DNA of 64,000 nt. Origin: Pseudomonas fluorescens (GTDB lineage Bacteria; Pseudomonadota; Gammaproteobacteria; Pseudomonadales; Pseudomonadaceae). Below, in pieces: positions 35,761 to 44,549 of this stretch. Below the pieces are notes generated by a model that worked only from the letters and a program-made list of their open reading frames with translations, made no database searches and was not told the DNA's origin. How positions within the stretch are numbered: the stretch's first letter is position 1; each line of letters starts with the position of its first letter. Location: the NCBI RefSeq assembly GCF_000802965.1, contig NZ_JSAK01000031.1:124001-188000 (forward strand). Direction: 5' to 3'. Both the position numbers and the translations under genes were made by a program.

Positions 35761-36330
35761 ATGACATTGACCGTCGAAGACCTGGTCAGCATCGCAATGA
35801 ACAACCCGGTAAACGCGGAGATCGCCAAACGCTTGCCATCACTGGGTTTGAATCAATGTTTGCTCACCGCCGGGTGCCTGTTCCAGGCCGTGTGGAATCA
35901 TCAGTCGAACCTGCCACCCGCGTGGGGCGTGAAGGATTACGACGTTTTTTACTTCGATGAAGATCTGTCCCGGGAGGCTGAGAATGATGTCATCCAGACA
36001 GCCCAGCGTTTGTTCAAGGACCTCGATGTGAACGTCGAGATCAAGAACCAGGCACGCGTACACCTGTGGTACGGCCAGCGGTTCGGCGGTGTCTATCCTC
36101 AGCTACAGTCGGCCAGGGACGGGATTGATCGCTACCTGATTGCGGGTACGTGCATCGGGCTGGATGTCGTCACCGGCGAAATCTATGCCCCCAATGGACT
36201 GGCTGACACAGAGCTGGGGGTCTTGCGCATCAACTCGAAGAATCCCAAGCCAGACTTGTTCGAACAGAAGGCGAAAAGTTATCAGGCGCGATGGCCGTGG
36301 CTCAGGATCGTTGATCCCGCGGTTTCATAA
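35761..36330 (+). CDS. Nucleotidyltransferase-family protein (PF06042 type)
   Basis: A 189-residue protein with the fold's LLTAGCLFQAVWNH segment and the catalytic acidic triad region KDYDVFYFDEDLS (D59, D61). These are the marks of the small bacterial nucleotidyltransferase family PF06042, whose substrates are unknown. AAGGGACG precedes the ATG at 35761. It follows the small membrane peptide and ends at a bidirectional terminator. Confidence 0.85.
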   Translation: MTLTVEDLVSIAMNNPVNAEIAKRLPSLGLNQCLLTAGCLFQAVWNHQSNLPPAWGVKDYDVFYFDEDLSREAENDVIQTAQRLFKDLDVNVEIKNQARVHLWYGQRFGGVYPQLQSARDGIDRYLIAGTCIGLDVVTGEIYAPNGLADTELGVLRINSKNPKPDLFEQKAKSYQARWPWLRIVDPAVS

Positions 36331-36346
36331 CCAAACCCGTTAAAGC

Positions 36347-36376
36347 AAAAGTGGCCCCTCATACCGGGCCACTTTT
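36347..36376. terminator. Bidirectional terminator
   Basis: AAAAGTGGCCC (36347-36357) and GGGCCACTTTT (36366-36376) pair across an eight-base loop between convergent genes. T-tracts occur on both strands. Confidence 0.9.
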
Positions 36377-36386
36377 CTCTCCATGC

Positions 36387-37565
36387 CTAAATCCGCGCCA
36401 GCGCCTGGGCCAGATCCGCCCGCAGGTCTTCGACGTCCTCAACCCCCACCGACAATCGCACCAGCGCATCGCCGATGCCCAGTTGTGCGCGGGTTTCTAC
36501 GGGGATGGTGGCGTGGGTCATGATTGCGGGATGTTCGATCAGGCTTTCCACGCCGCCGAGGCTTTCGGCCAGGGCGAAGATTTTCACGTTTTCGAGGAAA
36601 CGCCGGGAACCCGCCAGATCGGTGTTCAGATCGACGGAAATCATCCCGCCGAATCCGCGCATTTGCTGCCGCGCCAGTTCGTGCTGCGGGTGCGAAGGCA
36701 GGCCCGGATAATAGACATGCGCCACTTGCGGCTGACGCTCCAGCCATTGCGCCAGGTCCAGCGCGTTGCTGCAGTGTCGCTCCATGCGCAGCGCCAGGGT
36801 CTTCACCCCGCGCAGGGTGAGAAAGGCGTCGAATGGCCCGGCGATGGCGCCCACAGCGTTTTGCAGAAAGCCCAAGCGTTCGGCCAGTTGCGCATTTTGT
36901 CCGACCACGGCGATGCCGCCGATCACGTCGGAGTGGCCGTTCAGGTATTTGGTCGTCGAGTGCAGCACGATGTCGAAGCCTAGCTCCAGCGGGCGCTGAA
37001 TATAGGGGCTGGCGAAGGTGTTGTCGGCCACGCAGATGATGCCGCGTGAACGGCAGATGCGGGCGATGGCGGCGAGGTCCGTGAGGCTCAGCAAGGGGTT
37101 GCTCGGTGTCTCCACCATCACCATGCGCGTGTCGTCCTGCAGTGCTGCTTCGAAGGCCGCCAGGTCGGTCAGGTCGACAAAGCTGAAGCGATGCCCGGCG
37201 CTGCGTTGACGCACTTTGTCGAAGAGACGGAACGTGCCGCCGTATAGATCATTGCCCGAGACGATGTGCGAACCCGCATCGAGTAATTCCAGTACGGTGG
37301 AAATCGTCGCCAGCCCGGAGGCAAAGGCAAAGCCTTGGGTCCCGCCCTCGAGGTCCGCCACGCAACGCTCCAGCGCAAACCGCGTCGGGTTGTGCGAGCG
37401 CCCGTAGTCAAAACCTTTGTGCACGCCGGGGCTCTGCTGCAAATACGTGGAGTTGGCATAGATCGGCGGCATCAGCGCCCCGGTGGTGGGGTCCGGCGTC
37501 TGGCCGGCGTGGATCACGCGAGTGGCGAAACCGCGCGGCTCGGCGTTTTTGTCGTGCTGACTCAT
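36387..37565 (-). CDS. Cystathionine gamma-lyase/gamma-synthase family PLP enzyme
   Basis: A 392-residue Cys/Met-metabolism PLP enzyme. K206 in LHSTTKYLNG is the PLP lysine; SGLATIST and the Y-G-R-S-NPTR loop (DYGRSHNPTR) are family motifs. Coupled by a four-base ATGA overlap to a cystathionine beta-synthase, it most likely acts as the gamma-lyase of reverse transsulfuration, making cysteine, 2-oxobutyrate and ammonia. Sequence alone does not separate lyase from synthase activity. Confidence 0.92.
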   Translation of the reverse strand: MSQHDKNAEPRGFATRVIHAGQTPDPTTGALMPPIYANSTYLQQSPGVHKGFDYGRSHNPTRFALERCVADLEGGTQGFAFASGLATISTVLELLDAGSHIVSGNDLYGGTFRLFDKVRQRSAGHRFSFVDLTDLAAFEAALQDDTRMVMVETPSNPLLSLTDLAAIARICRSRGIICVADNTFASPYIQRPLELGFDIVLHSTTKYLNGHSDVIGGIAVVGQNAQLAERLGFLQNAVGAIAGPFDAFLTLRGVKTLALRMERHCSNALDLAQWLERQPQVAHVYYPGLPSHPQHELARQQMRGFGGMISVDLNTDLAGSRRFLENVKIFALAESLGGVESLIEHPAIMTHATIPVETRAQLGIGDALVRLSVGVEDVEDLRADLAQALARI

Positions 37566-38938
37566 GCAAGGGATCTCCGTAGGTGATTGAGCATGTCGAC
37601 CCGGGTAATCAGGCCGTGGAAGCCCGAGGCGTCAGCGATGATCGCCACCAGCCCGCGATCAAGCTCGGCTTGCAGTTCGGCCAGGCTGGCGTCAGGTGGC
37701 AGGGTTTGCAGTTTGTCGGTCATCGCACTGGCCACCGTCTGCCGAAAATGCGAAGCGTCCTGATGTACGCGCAGCAAAATATCGGACTCGTCGATGACGC
37801 CGATCAGGCGCTTGCCGTCCACCAGCACCGGCAATTGCGATACATCCGCCAGGCGCATGCGCTGGAACGCGGTGAGCAAGGTGTCGTCCGGGCCTGCGCT
37901 GATCACCCGGCCATCTTCGAAGCGTCGCGCGATCAGGTCGCGAAGATCGCCGTAGCGCTTGATTTGCAGCAGGCCCTGATCATTCATCCATTGGTCGTTG
38001 TAGACCTTCGACAGGTAACGGGTGCCGGTGTCGCAGACGAAGCTGACCACACGTTTTGGCTCGGTCTGCTCGCGGCAATAGCGCAGCGCCGCGGCCAAAA
38101 GGGTACCGGTCGAAGAGCCGCCGAGAATGCCTTCGGCGCGCAGTAATTGGCGGGCATGATCGAAGCTTTCTTCGTCGCTGATCGAATAGGCGTGGCCCAC
38201 GCTGGAGAGGTCGGCAATCGATGGAATGAAGTCCTCGCCAATGCCTTCCACCGCCCAGGAACCGGGCGTGCCGAGGGTGCCGCTGCGGCTGTACTCGGCC
38301 ATCACCGAACCCACCGGGTCGGCCAGCACCATCGTCAGGTTGGGCTGCACCCGTTTAAAGAAACGGGTCAACCCGGTCAGCGTACCCGCGGAGCCGACGC
38401 CCACGACGATGGCATCCAAATCATGCTGGGTCTGCGCCCAAATCTCCGGCGCGGTGCTGCACTCGTGGGCCAGCGGGTTGGCCGGGTTGTTGAATTGATC
38501 GGCGAAGAAGGCGTCGGGAATTTCCTCTGCCAGCCGCGCCGCCACATCCTGGTAGTAGTCGTGATGGCCCTTGCCGACATCGGAGCGGGTGATGTGCACT
38601 TCGGCGCCCATGGCCTTCAGGTGCAAGACCTTCTCGGTGGACATCTTGTCCGGCACCACCAGCACCACCCGGTACCCCTTGGCGCGGCCGACCAGCGCCA
38701 GGCCAAGACCGGTATTGCCGGCAGTCGCTTCGACGATGGTGCCACCGGGTTTGAGGCGACCATCGCGCTCGGCGGCGTCAATCATCGCCAGTCCGATGCG
38801 GTCCTTGATCGAGCCGCCGGGGTTTTGCGATTCAAGCTTGAGAAACAGTGTGCACGGGCCGGTATCGAAGCGGCTGACACGCACCAGTGGCGTGTTGCCA
38901 ATCAGTTCGAGTACGGCAGGGCGGGAGTCGTTTGGCAT
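37562..38938 (-). CDS. Cystathionine beta-synthase with C-terminal CBS pair
   Basis: A 458-residue PLP enzyme. The catalytic lysine is K45 (GGSIKDR) and the phosphate loop is EATAGNTGLG. Two CBS domains occupy about 330-455 (VSQLPVLVDGKRLIGVID then the C-terminal half), as in regulated cystathionine beta-synthases; these lack the heme-binding N-terminus of the human enzyme. It condenses serine and homocysteine. AGGAGGTGATGAC before the ATG at 38938 is an excellent ribosome-binding site and rules out the longer frame. Confidence 0.93.
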   Translation of the reverse strand: MPNDSRPAVLELIGNTPLVRVSRFDTGPCTLFLKLESQNPGGSIKDRIGLAMIDAAERDGRLKPGGTIVEATAGNTGLGLALVGRAKGYRVVLVVPDKMSTEKVLHLKAMGAEVHITRSDVGKGHHDYYQDVAARLAEEIPDAFFADQFNNPANPLAHECSTAPEIWAQTQHDLDAIVVGVGSAGTLTGLTRFFKRVQPNLTMVLADPVGSVMAEYSRSGTLGTPGSWAVEGIGEDFIPSIADLSSVGHAYSISDEESFDHARQLLRAEGILGGSSTGTLLAAALRYCREQTEPKRVVSFVCDTGTRYLSKVYNDQWMNDQGLLQIKRYGDLRDLIARRFEDGRVISAGPDDTLLTAFQRMRLADVSQLPVLVDGKRLIGVIDESDILLRVHQDASHFRQTVASAMTDKLQTLPPDASLAELQAELDRGLVAIIADASGFHGLITRVDMLNHLRRSLA

Positions 38939-39229
38939 GTCATCACCTCCTGTGGAAATCCACTGGAAAGACAGAAACCAGCGGCGGGTCATCGCGCCAT
39001 TTGCGGTAAATCGTGGTTGGGACCATAGGCCCGGATTGCCTCCACCGCAATCGGTCGCAGCTCCCCGGTAGCATAGTCGCCCAACGCAAAAGCACCCCCG
39101 ACTTTGGGGAATTGCCCTTTATTTGGTTGGCAATTTGGGGGAGTCAATTGATGGGATATTCGAATTTTGGTTGGGCGTTTGAGCTGAGAAAACACTTTTA
39201 AAGCCATCCATAGCTTCATGATTTTCCGG
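38939..39229. other. AT-richer gap without a confident gene
   Basis: This 291-base stretch is locally AT-richer (39110-39230) than its neighbours. A 76-residue minus-strand frame (38989-39219) exists but lacks a ribosome-binding site and recognisable motif. It could be a gene remnant; I do not call it. Confidence 0.4.
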
Positions 39230-39541
39230 CTATAAGGTTGCCGTAATCATGGCCAGGTTGACGTTCTGCATAAGCTCCGTGATCGTCGCCAGACTGCCCA
39301 ATTGCATGGCCGCCATGATCATGGCCTGGCTAGGCGCGAGCGCCAGCGCGGCCAGCAGCTCGATCTCCGGTACGACCTTCTCTACGACACCGATCACCGC
39401 GAACGTTGATGCCATGAGCAAGGCTACCGCTGCCGCTGCGGATACCGCCGCCATGATGATCGCGACTGCCACAAACGCAGTGATGAACACTGCCACCATC
39501 GCTTGTCCCGCCATGACCGCCTCCGCTGCCGATTGCGCCAT
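39230..39541 (-). CDS. Hypothetical Ala/Met/Val-rich hydrophobic protein
   Basis: A 103-residue frame with an extremely Ala-, Val-, Ile- and Met-rich composition, including about 12 methionines, and one or two membrane-length hydrophobic runs (about 10-52 and 62-80). No family was recognised. No clear ribosome-binding site precedes the ATG, and an overlapping plus-strand frame of similar length (39249-39593) also looks superficially coding. I favour the minus strand because its product has membrane character and shares direction with the next gene. Confidence 0.4.
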   Translation of the reverse strand: MAQSAAEAVMAGQAMVAVFITAFVAVAIIMAAVSAAAAVALLMASTFAVIGVVEKVVPEIELLAALALAPSQAMIMAAMQLGSLATITELMQNVNLAMITATL

Positions 39542-39589
39542 TGCTTATAAACAGCCAAAGCAAGGCACGGGCCAACAGACCATCGGCGG

Positions 39590-40249
39590 TTAGCGGAATC
39601 GCTGTGGGATCGCCTCGGCGAACGGGTAAAGGGCAAAGTAGGGTCGGGCTTCGTCGAGGACCCGCTGGAAGGAGGGACGGTTCGTCAGCCGCTCGAAATA
39701 GCTGCTCAAGCCTCCGCACGACTCGGGAAACGGCACCAATGTGCTGGCATAAAACAAGGCCGGGGCAGCGGCGCAATCGGCCATGCTGAAGTCCTCGCTG
39801 GCTACCCAGGTTCGGCCCGCCAATTGGCGGTCCAACATGCCGTACGCGGTCGTCAGCGCCGTGCGTTCTTTCGTCAGGTCACCGTGGGTGGCATACAGGC
39901 GATCGGCAACGATCTGTTGCATCGGCACCTGGACGTGCAGATCGAAGAATCGATCCCACAAACGCACCTCCAGCGCGCTATCCCCATCGGTGGGAACCAA
40001 AAGGTGCTGGCCAGCAAATCGATCCAGATACTCAATGATGACACTCGACTCCGGCACGTTGCGATCGCGGGCGTGGTCGCGGATGACCGGGAATTTGCAC
40101 AATGGCCATAACGCCTGGAGTTCCGTTCTGTCCGCCTCGTTGGAGAGGTCGATGATTCGCCTTTCAAATTCAATCCCGTGTTCGTAGAGCGCGACAAGCA
40201 CCTTGTGGCAGAACGACGAAAGCGGGTGGTAATAGAGAGTCAGTGGCAT
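39590..40249 (-). CDS. Glutathione S-transferase family protein
   Basis: A 219-residue GST. The thioredoxin-like N-domain begins MPLTLYYHPLSSFCHKV with a Ser/Cys active-site loop, and the LCKFPVIRD and ESSVIIEYL segments are the glutathione-binding motifs; the alpha-helical C-domain (about 90-215) contains the FSMADCAAAP motif. AGGAG upstream fixes the start at 40249; 37 extra residues in frame are rejected. Possible roles are detoxification of electrophiles. A short dyad lies upstream at 40274-40290. Confidence 0.92.
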   Translation of the reverse strand: MPLTLYYHPLSSFCHKVLVALYEHGIEFERRIIDLSNEADRTELQALWPLCKFPVIRDHARDRNVPESSVIIEYLDRFAGQHLLVPTDGDSALEVRLWDRFFDLHVQVPMQQIVADRLYATHGDLTKERTALTTAYGMLDRQLAGRTWVASEDFSMADCAAAPALFYASTLVPFPESCGGLSSYFERLTNRPSFQRVLDEARPYFALYPFAEAIPQRFR

Positions 40250-40595
40250 CTTCAAACTCCTGCTAACAGGGCAACCGATGCAGTATCGGTCATCACTCGA
40301 AATCGCGCCCATGATGGCGCCCGACTGGCGACGAACAGCGCCAGCGTGATGAAAAACCACCTACGCGATTTTCAAATAGGGCAACCGCCCATACCTCTGC
40401 ACGACAAACCTTATCCCTCTACGAAAACTACTTTCACCTCGTTTGATAATCGCCCCTCGAAATGTTTTAAGAGTTTCACAAATTTTCGATGTGACCCTCT
40501 GGACACGATCCGTTGAGCGCCTGCGTTGGGCGCCGATGGCCTGCGCAATGGCGGCGAAACATCCAAAACAATAAGAAACCTTCCAGGAGCCCCGT
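40250..40595. promoter_or_regulatory. Divergent region between GST and OprD porin
   Basis: This 346-base divergent gap contains no gene. At 40274-40290 there is a 17-bp palindrome, ACCGAT-gcagt-ATCGGT, close to the GST start and suited to a dimeric repressor. The central part is AT-rich (40430-40490), consistent with porin promoter elements that I did not assign. Confidence 0.45.
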
Positions 40596-41921
40596 ATGTT
40601 CAAACGCGCAATCCCCACCTTATTCCTTATCGCCACCGGCTCGACCTGCGCACAAGCGGCAGACACCGGTGCGCACGGTTTTCTGGAAGACAGTAAAGCC
40701 ACGCTCTCGATGCGGACCTTGTATTTCAACAGCGATAACCGCGACGGCAGCGCGGACCCGTCAAAAACCGAGGAGACGGCACAGGGTTTCGTGCTGCGCT
40801 ACGAATCGGGATTTACCCAAGGGACCGTCGGTTTCGGGCTTGATGCCCAAGCGTTGCTTGGCGTGACCTTGGACAGCGGTGGCGGCCGGCATGTCGGTAG
40901 CGGCATGATTCCTTCGGACGGTGACGGTGCGGCTGAATCGTGGAGCAGCTTCGGCCCGACCGCGAAGATGCGCCTGGCAAAAACCGAGCTGCGCTACGGC
41001 ACGCTGCTGCCAAAGTTGCCGATCCTGATCTCGAACGATGCCCGCGTGTTGCCGCAGTCATTTACCGGCACCCAGATCACTTCGAAAGACATCGAAGGTC
41101 TGACCCTGACCAGTGGATTGCTCGAGCACGCGGTGGGGCGCGCTTCGACGGACCGTACCGGCCTGTCAGTCGCCGGCGGCACTCAGGACAGCAACAAGTT
41201 TTACTTCGCCGGGGGTGACTACGAGGTCACCAAGGCCATGAAGGCGCAGTATTACTTTGCGCAGCTTGAGGATTTCTACAACCAGAACTTCCTCGGTCTG
41301 ACCCACATTCTGCCAATCGACGGTGGCAGTACGATCACGACTGACCTGCGCTACTTCCGCACCACGTCGAGCGGCGCCAACAGTACCGCCGCAGGCCGGG
41401 CCCAGGGTTATCGCGTTTCGGGTTACACCGAGGACAACAACGGCGAAATCGACAACAGCACCTGGGCTGCGATGATCACCTATGCCAATGGCGGGCACGC
41501 GGTGACGCTGGGGCATCAGCGCGTCAGTGATGGCAGCAACTTCGTCCAGCCCAACCAGGGCAACCTGCCGGACAAAGGGGCGGGCGGCGGTAGCGTCTAT
41601 CTGCCTACGGATCGCATGATCCAGAACTTTGCCCGTGCGGGGGAACAAACCAGTTTTGGTCAGTACGCCTACGACTTTGCGCCATTGGGCGTGCCGGGTT
41701 TGAAAGCTTCAATCGTTTATCTGAAGGGGACGGACATCAAGGTCCACAACGCCGGTGACCAGTCGGAGTGGGAGCGCGATATGGTCCTGGACTACGTGAT
41801 TCAGTCGGGTACGTTCAAGAATGTGGCGTTCTCCCTGCGCAACGGCCAGTCAAACACCGATGCGGGGCGGGATGTTGATCAAAGCCGCTTCATCATCAAC
41901 TACACGCTTTCACTGCTGTAA
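40596..41921 (+). CDS. OprD-family outer-membrane porin
   Basis: A 441-residue OprD-type porin with a signal peptide (to about residue 22, CAQA). It shows the family pattern: FLEDSKATLSMRTLYFN near the start, FAGGDYEV, FYNQNFLGLTHI and the C-terminal FIINYTLSLL strand. CAGGAG precedes the ATG. It differs clearly from the porin at 16887-18164, so the substrates should differ. No adjacent transporter or enzyme gene indicates which. Confidence 0.92.
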   Translation: MFKRAIPTLFLIATGSTCAQAADTGAHGFLEDSKATLSMRTLYFNSDNRDGSADPSKTEETAQGFVLRYESGFTQGTVGFGLDAQALLGVTLDSGGGRHVGSGMIPSDGDGAAESWSSFGPTAKMRLAKTELRYGTLLPKLPILISNDARVLPQSFTGTQITSKDIEGLTLTSGLLEHAVGRASTDRTGLSVAGGTQDSNKFYFAGGDYEVTKAMKAQYYFAQLEDFYNQNFLGLTHILPIDGGSTITTDLRYFRTTSSGANSTAAGRAQGYRVSGYTEDNNGEIDNSTWAAMITYANGGHAVTLGHQRVSDGSNFVQPNQGNLPDKGAGGGSVYLPTDRMIQNFARAGEQTSFGQYAYDFAPLGVPGLKASIVYLKGTDIKVHNAGDQSEWERDMVLDYVIQSGTFKNVAFSLRNGQSNTDAGRDVDQSRFIINYTLSLL

Positions 41922-41955
41922 TCACGGCTTGAAACCGTCCAGCCTTTGAACTCGT

Positions 41956-42540
41956 TCAATGCATCAGGTAGCCGAAGTAAACGAAGGCCACAGCCGCCGC
42001 AATGCCAAATGTAAACAATGCCTTTGCCGTTGAATTGCGCGCTGACAGTGTTTCGTCGAATCGCTGTAAGCGCGGATCGGGAAGCTCAGTTCGGTCTTCG
42101 TAGGCGTGCATGATTGCCCGGTAGGTGTATCGCAGGGCAATCAACAACAGCAGGGCGATCAGGCCGAGGACCAACCCGCGAGTGATAGCCGGTTTGATCA
42201 AAGGCGGGGAGTGTTCATCTTCACAGGCGACACTGTCGAGTTGCGCGATGGTGATTCGCCCGAATTCCGTGGCAGGCAGTTTTTCGCCGTTCTGAAGTTT
42301 CGCCTGCTGTGCCATATCGAATGCCTGATACTGCCAAAGCGTTGTCGATCCTTCCCGGCAGTAGGTGAACCTGTCAGGGCTTGGAGCGGCGACCATACAA
42401 GCATCTTCGATACCCCGTTTTTTCAGGGTTTCAATCGCTGACCTGGTGAAGTCGAGTTCGAGAACCGGAATGACCCCGCTGGCAGTCGCCACTGCCGATA
42501 CCAGCAAGCTGCCCATCGCGCACACCGTTGTTATTTTCAA
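41956..42540 (-). CDS. Hypothetical secreted/membrane protein with two C-terminal helices
   Basis: A 194-residue protein I do not recognise. It starts with a signal peptide (about 1-21), has a periplasmic part with three cysteines (C48, C61 and C106 approximately), then a hydrophobic helix near 120-138 (GLVLGLIALLLLIAL) and a second near 172-190. An acidic/basic stretch lies between the helices. AAGGAAACCC precedes the ATG. Nearby genes give no clue to function. Confidence 0.7.
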   Translation of the reverse strand: MKITTVCAMGSLLVSAVATASGVIPVLELDFTRSAIETLKKRGIEDACMVAAPSPDRFTYCREGSTTLWQYQAFDMAQQAKLQNGEKLPATEFGRITIAQLDSVACEDEHSPPLIKPAITRGLVLGLIALLLLIALRYTYRAIMHAYEDRTELPDPRLQRFDETLSARNSTAKALFTFGIAAAVAFVYFGYLMH

Positions 42541-42615
42541 GGTTGGGTTTCCTTGTTTTTATTAGATTTGTGAGTACGGCTGCCATTCCATTCTGATCAT
42601 CAAGTCTCTTATCGC

Positions 42616-42654
42616 ATGGCGGGACTGGCGCGAGTTGTGCCCCAGTCCCGCCAT
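42616..42654 (-). terminator. Hairpin after amidase gene
   Basis: ATGGCGGGACTGG (42616-42628) and CCAGTCCCGCCAT (42642-42654) form a perfect 13-bp stem with a 13-base loop, six bases beyond the amidase stop. No T-tract follows on the minus strand. Confidence 0.6.
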
Positions 42655-42659
42655 TTCTA

Positions 42660-44372
42660 CTATTTGCCCGCTATGAGCGACGGCGTGCGCGGCGGGATCA
42701 TTCGCTTGCTCCCGGTGGATTCAAACGCCGCGGCAAAACGCAGCAAGGCCGAATCATCATAGGCACGACCGGCGAACGTCAGGCCAACAGGCATGCCGAT
42801 GTCCGGCATGATCCCCATCGGCACGGTGACCGTCGGAACCCCCAAATGCCGGATGGCGAGGTTGCCGTTGGCGACCCAGACGCCATTGCTCCAGGCGATG
42901 TCCGCAGACTTCGGGTCGACATCGGCATTGGCCGGCGCAACGTCGGCGACTGTCGGGAACAGCACGGCATCGAGCCCTAGCCGATCCATCCACTCTTCAA
43001 GGTCGATTTTCCGGGTCTTTTCAAGGCCCCGCAGCCCGTCAGGCACCGTGGTGATCTGGTCCCAAGGGGTAATGCCGCGCTCGGCCATCTTCACGTATTC
43101 GTCCATGCCCGCGGCGAGGTCGCCTTCACGGTTGGGCAGCGTTCCGGGGTCGTGGGGGAAAATCAGCGGGCCGTCGACATCCACCAGACGATTCAACTTC
43201 GGATCGCCATTGGCCTGAAGGAAATCATCGAACGCCCAGGCTGTCAGGTCCCACAACTCGTGGTGCAGGAACTCTTTCGACACGATCCCGCGATTGAATA
43301 CGGTCGGCGCACCAGGGCGATCACCTTCGCAATTGGACACCAGCGGGAAATCCACCTCGATCACTTCGGCGCCGGAGCCTTCGAGGGCCTTGCGTGCTGC
43401 TTGCCAAAGTCCGATCACCGAATCACGGGTGATGATTTTCTGCCCGGTCGGGCCACCGATTCCCGGCTCATCGCTGGTCCCGGCTTCGGCGTCGGCGTTG
43501 ATGTACATACGCGGAACGCCGAAACGCTTGCCCGCGAGTGAATCGGCCTTCGCCACAAGCTCCAGATAAGAAGCAGGACGCACCGAGGCGACACTCGGAA
43601 TCGGCACCCAGGGTTGCAGGCGCCACAGATCACCACGGGTGTCAGGATCTTCCGCAACCACCACGTCGAGCACTTCAAGCAGGTCTGCCATGGTTCTGGC
43701 GAACGGCACCACCACGTCCATGGTCGGCGTCAGCGGCCAGTTGCCGCGCACCGAAATCACGCCGCGCGAAGGCGTATAGGCACATAAACCATTGTTCGAG
43801 GCCGGGCCGCGACCGCTGGACCAGGTTTCTTCGGCAAGCCCGAATGCCGCGAAACTGGCGGCCGTGGCAGTCCCGGCGCCATTCGACGAACCCGAGGCGA
43901 AAGGGGCGGTGAGATATCCGGCGTTGTAAGGGCTTTCGGCACGGCCATAGACACCGCGCTGCATGCCCCCATTCGCCATGGGCGGCATGTTGGTCTTGCC
44001 CAGGCAGATGGCACCCGCGGCGCGCAGCCGTTCGATGGTGAAAGCATCGCGATAGGCAACCAGGTCCTTGAAGGCCGGGCTACCCGAAGCGGCGGTAAGC
44101 CCCTTCACCAGATAGCTGTCCTTGGCCGTGTAGGGAATGCCATCGAGCGGGCCTAGGGTTTCACCTTTGGCCCGACGGGCGTCGGACGCTTGAGCTTCGT
44201 TGAGCGCATCGGGGTTGCGCACCACCACTGCATTAAGCGCGGTGCGCGTATCGGCGCCGTCGTAGGCATCGATCCGGGCGAGATAAGCCTGGACCAGTTC
44301 AACCGCAGTGGTCTGACCGGATTCGAGCGCAGCACGCAGCTGGGCAATGGAAACCTCGGTAACCTCGATCAT
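42660..44372 (-). CDS. Amidase-signature family hydrolase
   Basis: A 570-residue amidase. The Ser-cisSer-Lys triad is visible as K84 (YTAKDSY), S162 in FASGSSNGAG and S186 in WSSGRGPAS; the last motif replaces the usual GGSIRxPA and is divergent. Family members cleave amides, so substrates range from aliphatic to aryl amides and cannot be guessed. ATG at 44372 is preferred over GTG at 44384. No signal peptide is evident, so it is cytoplasmic. It appears to be monocistronic. Confidence 0.87.
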   Translation of the reverse strand: MIEVTEVSIAQLRAALESGQTTAVELVQAYLARIDAYDGADTRTALNAVVVRNPDALNEAQASDARRAKGETLGPLDGIPYTAKDSYLVKGLTAASGSPAFKDLVAYRDAFTIERLRAAGAICLGKTNMPPMANGGMQRGVYGRAESPYNAGYLTAPFASGSSNGAGTATAASFAAFGLAEETWSSGRGPASNNGLCAYTPSRGVISVRGNWPLTPTMDVVVPFARTMADLLEVLDVVVAEDPDTRGDLWRLQPWVPIPSVASVRPASYLELVAKADSLAGKRFGVPRMYINADAEAGTSDEPGIGGPTGQKIITRDSVIGLWQAARKALEGSGAEVIEVDFPLVSNCEGDRPGAPTVFNRGIVSKEFLHHELWDLTAWAFDDFLQANGDPKLNRLVDVDGPLIFPHDPGTLPNREGDLAAGMDEYVKMAERGITPWDQITTVPDGLRGLEKTRKIDLEEWMDRLGLDAVLFPTVADVAPANADVDPKSADIAWSNGVWVANGNLAIRHLGVPTVTVPMGIMPDIGMPVGLTFAGRAYDDSALLRFAAAFESTGSKRMIPPRTPSLIAGK

Positions 44373-44549
44373 GCTGCCACCCACGGTTGCTGATCGGCGA
44401 CGCAGCGAGTGTCTTCTTCACGCTGGATCCGGGGCACGGTGGCATCACATCTTTGAAAATGGGTGTTCATATCGGTTCTCGTTGCACTGCTGTTACGCGA
44501 CAGTCTGGGTCAAAAGTTAGCGGTGTATTTTGCATCAAGTCGCAAGCGT

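Noticed and set aside
38989..39219. 76-codon minus-strand frame in the AT-rich gap
   Set aside because: No ribosome-binding site and no motif; could be a gene remnant but not supportable.
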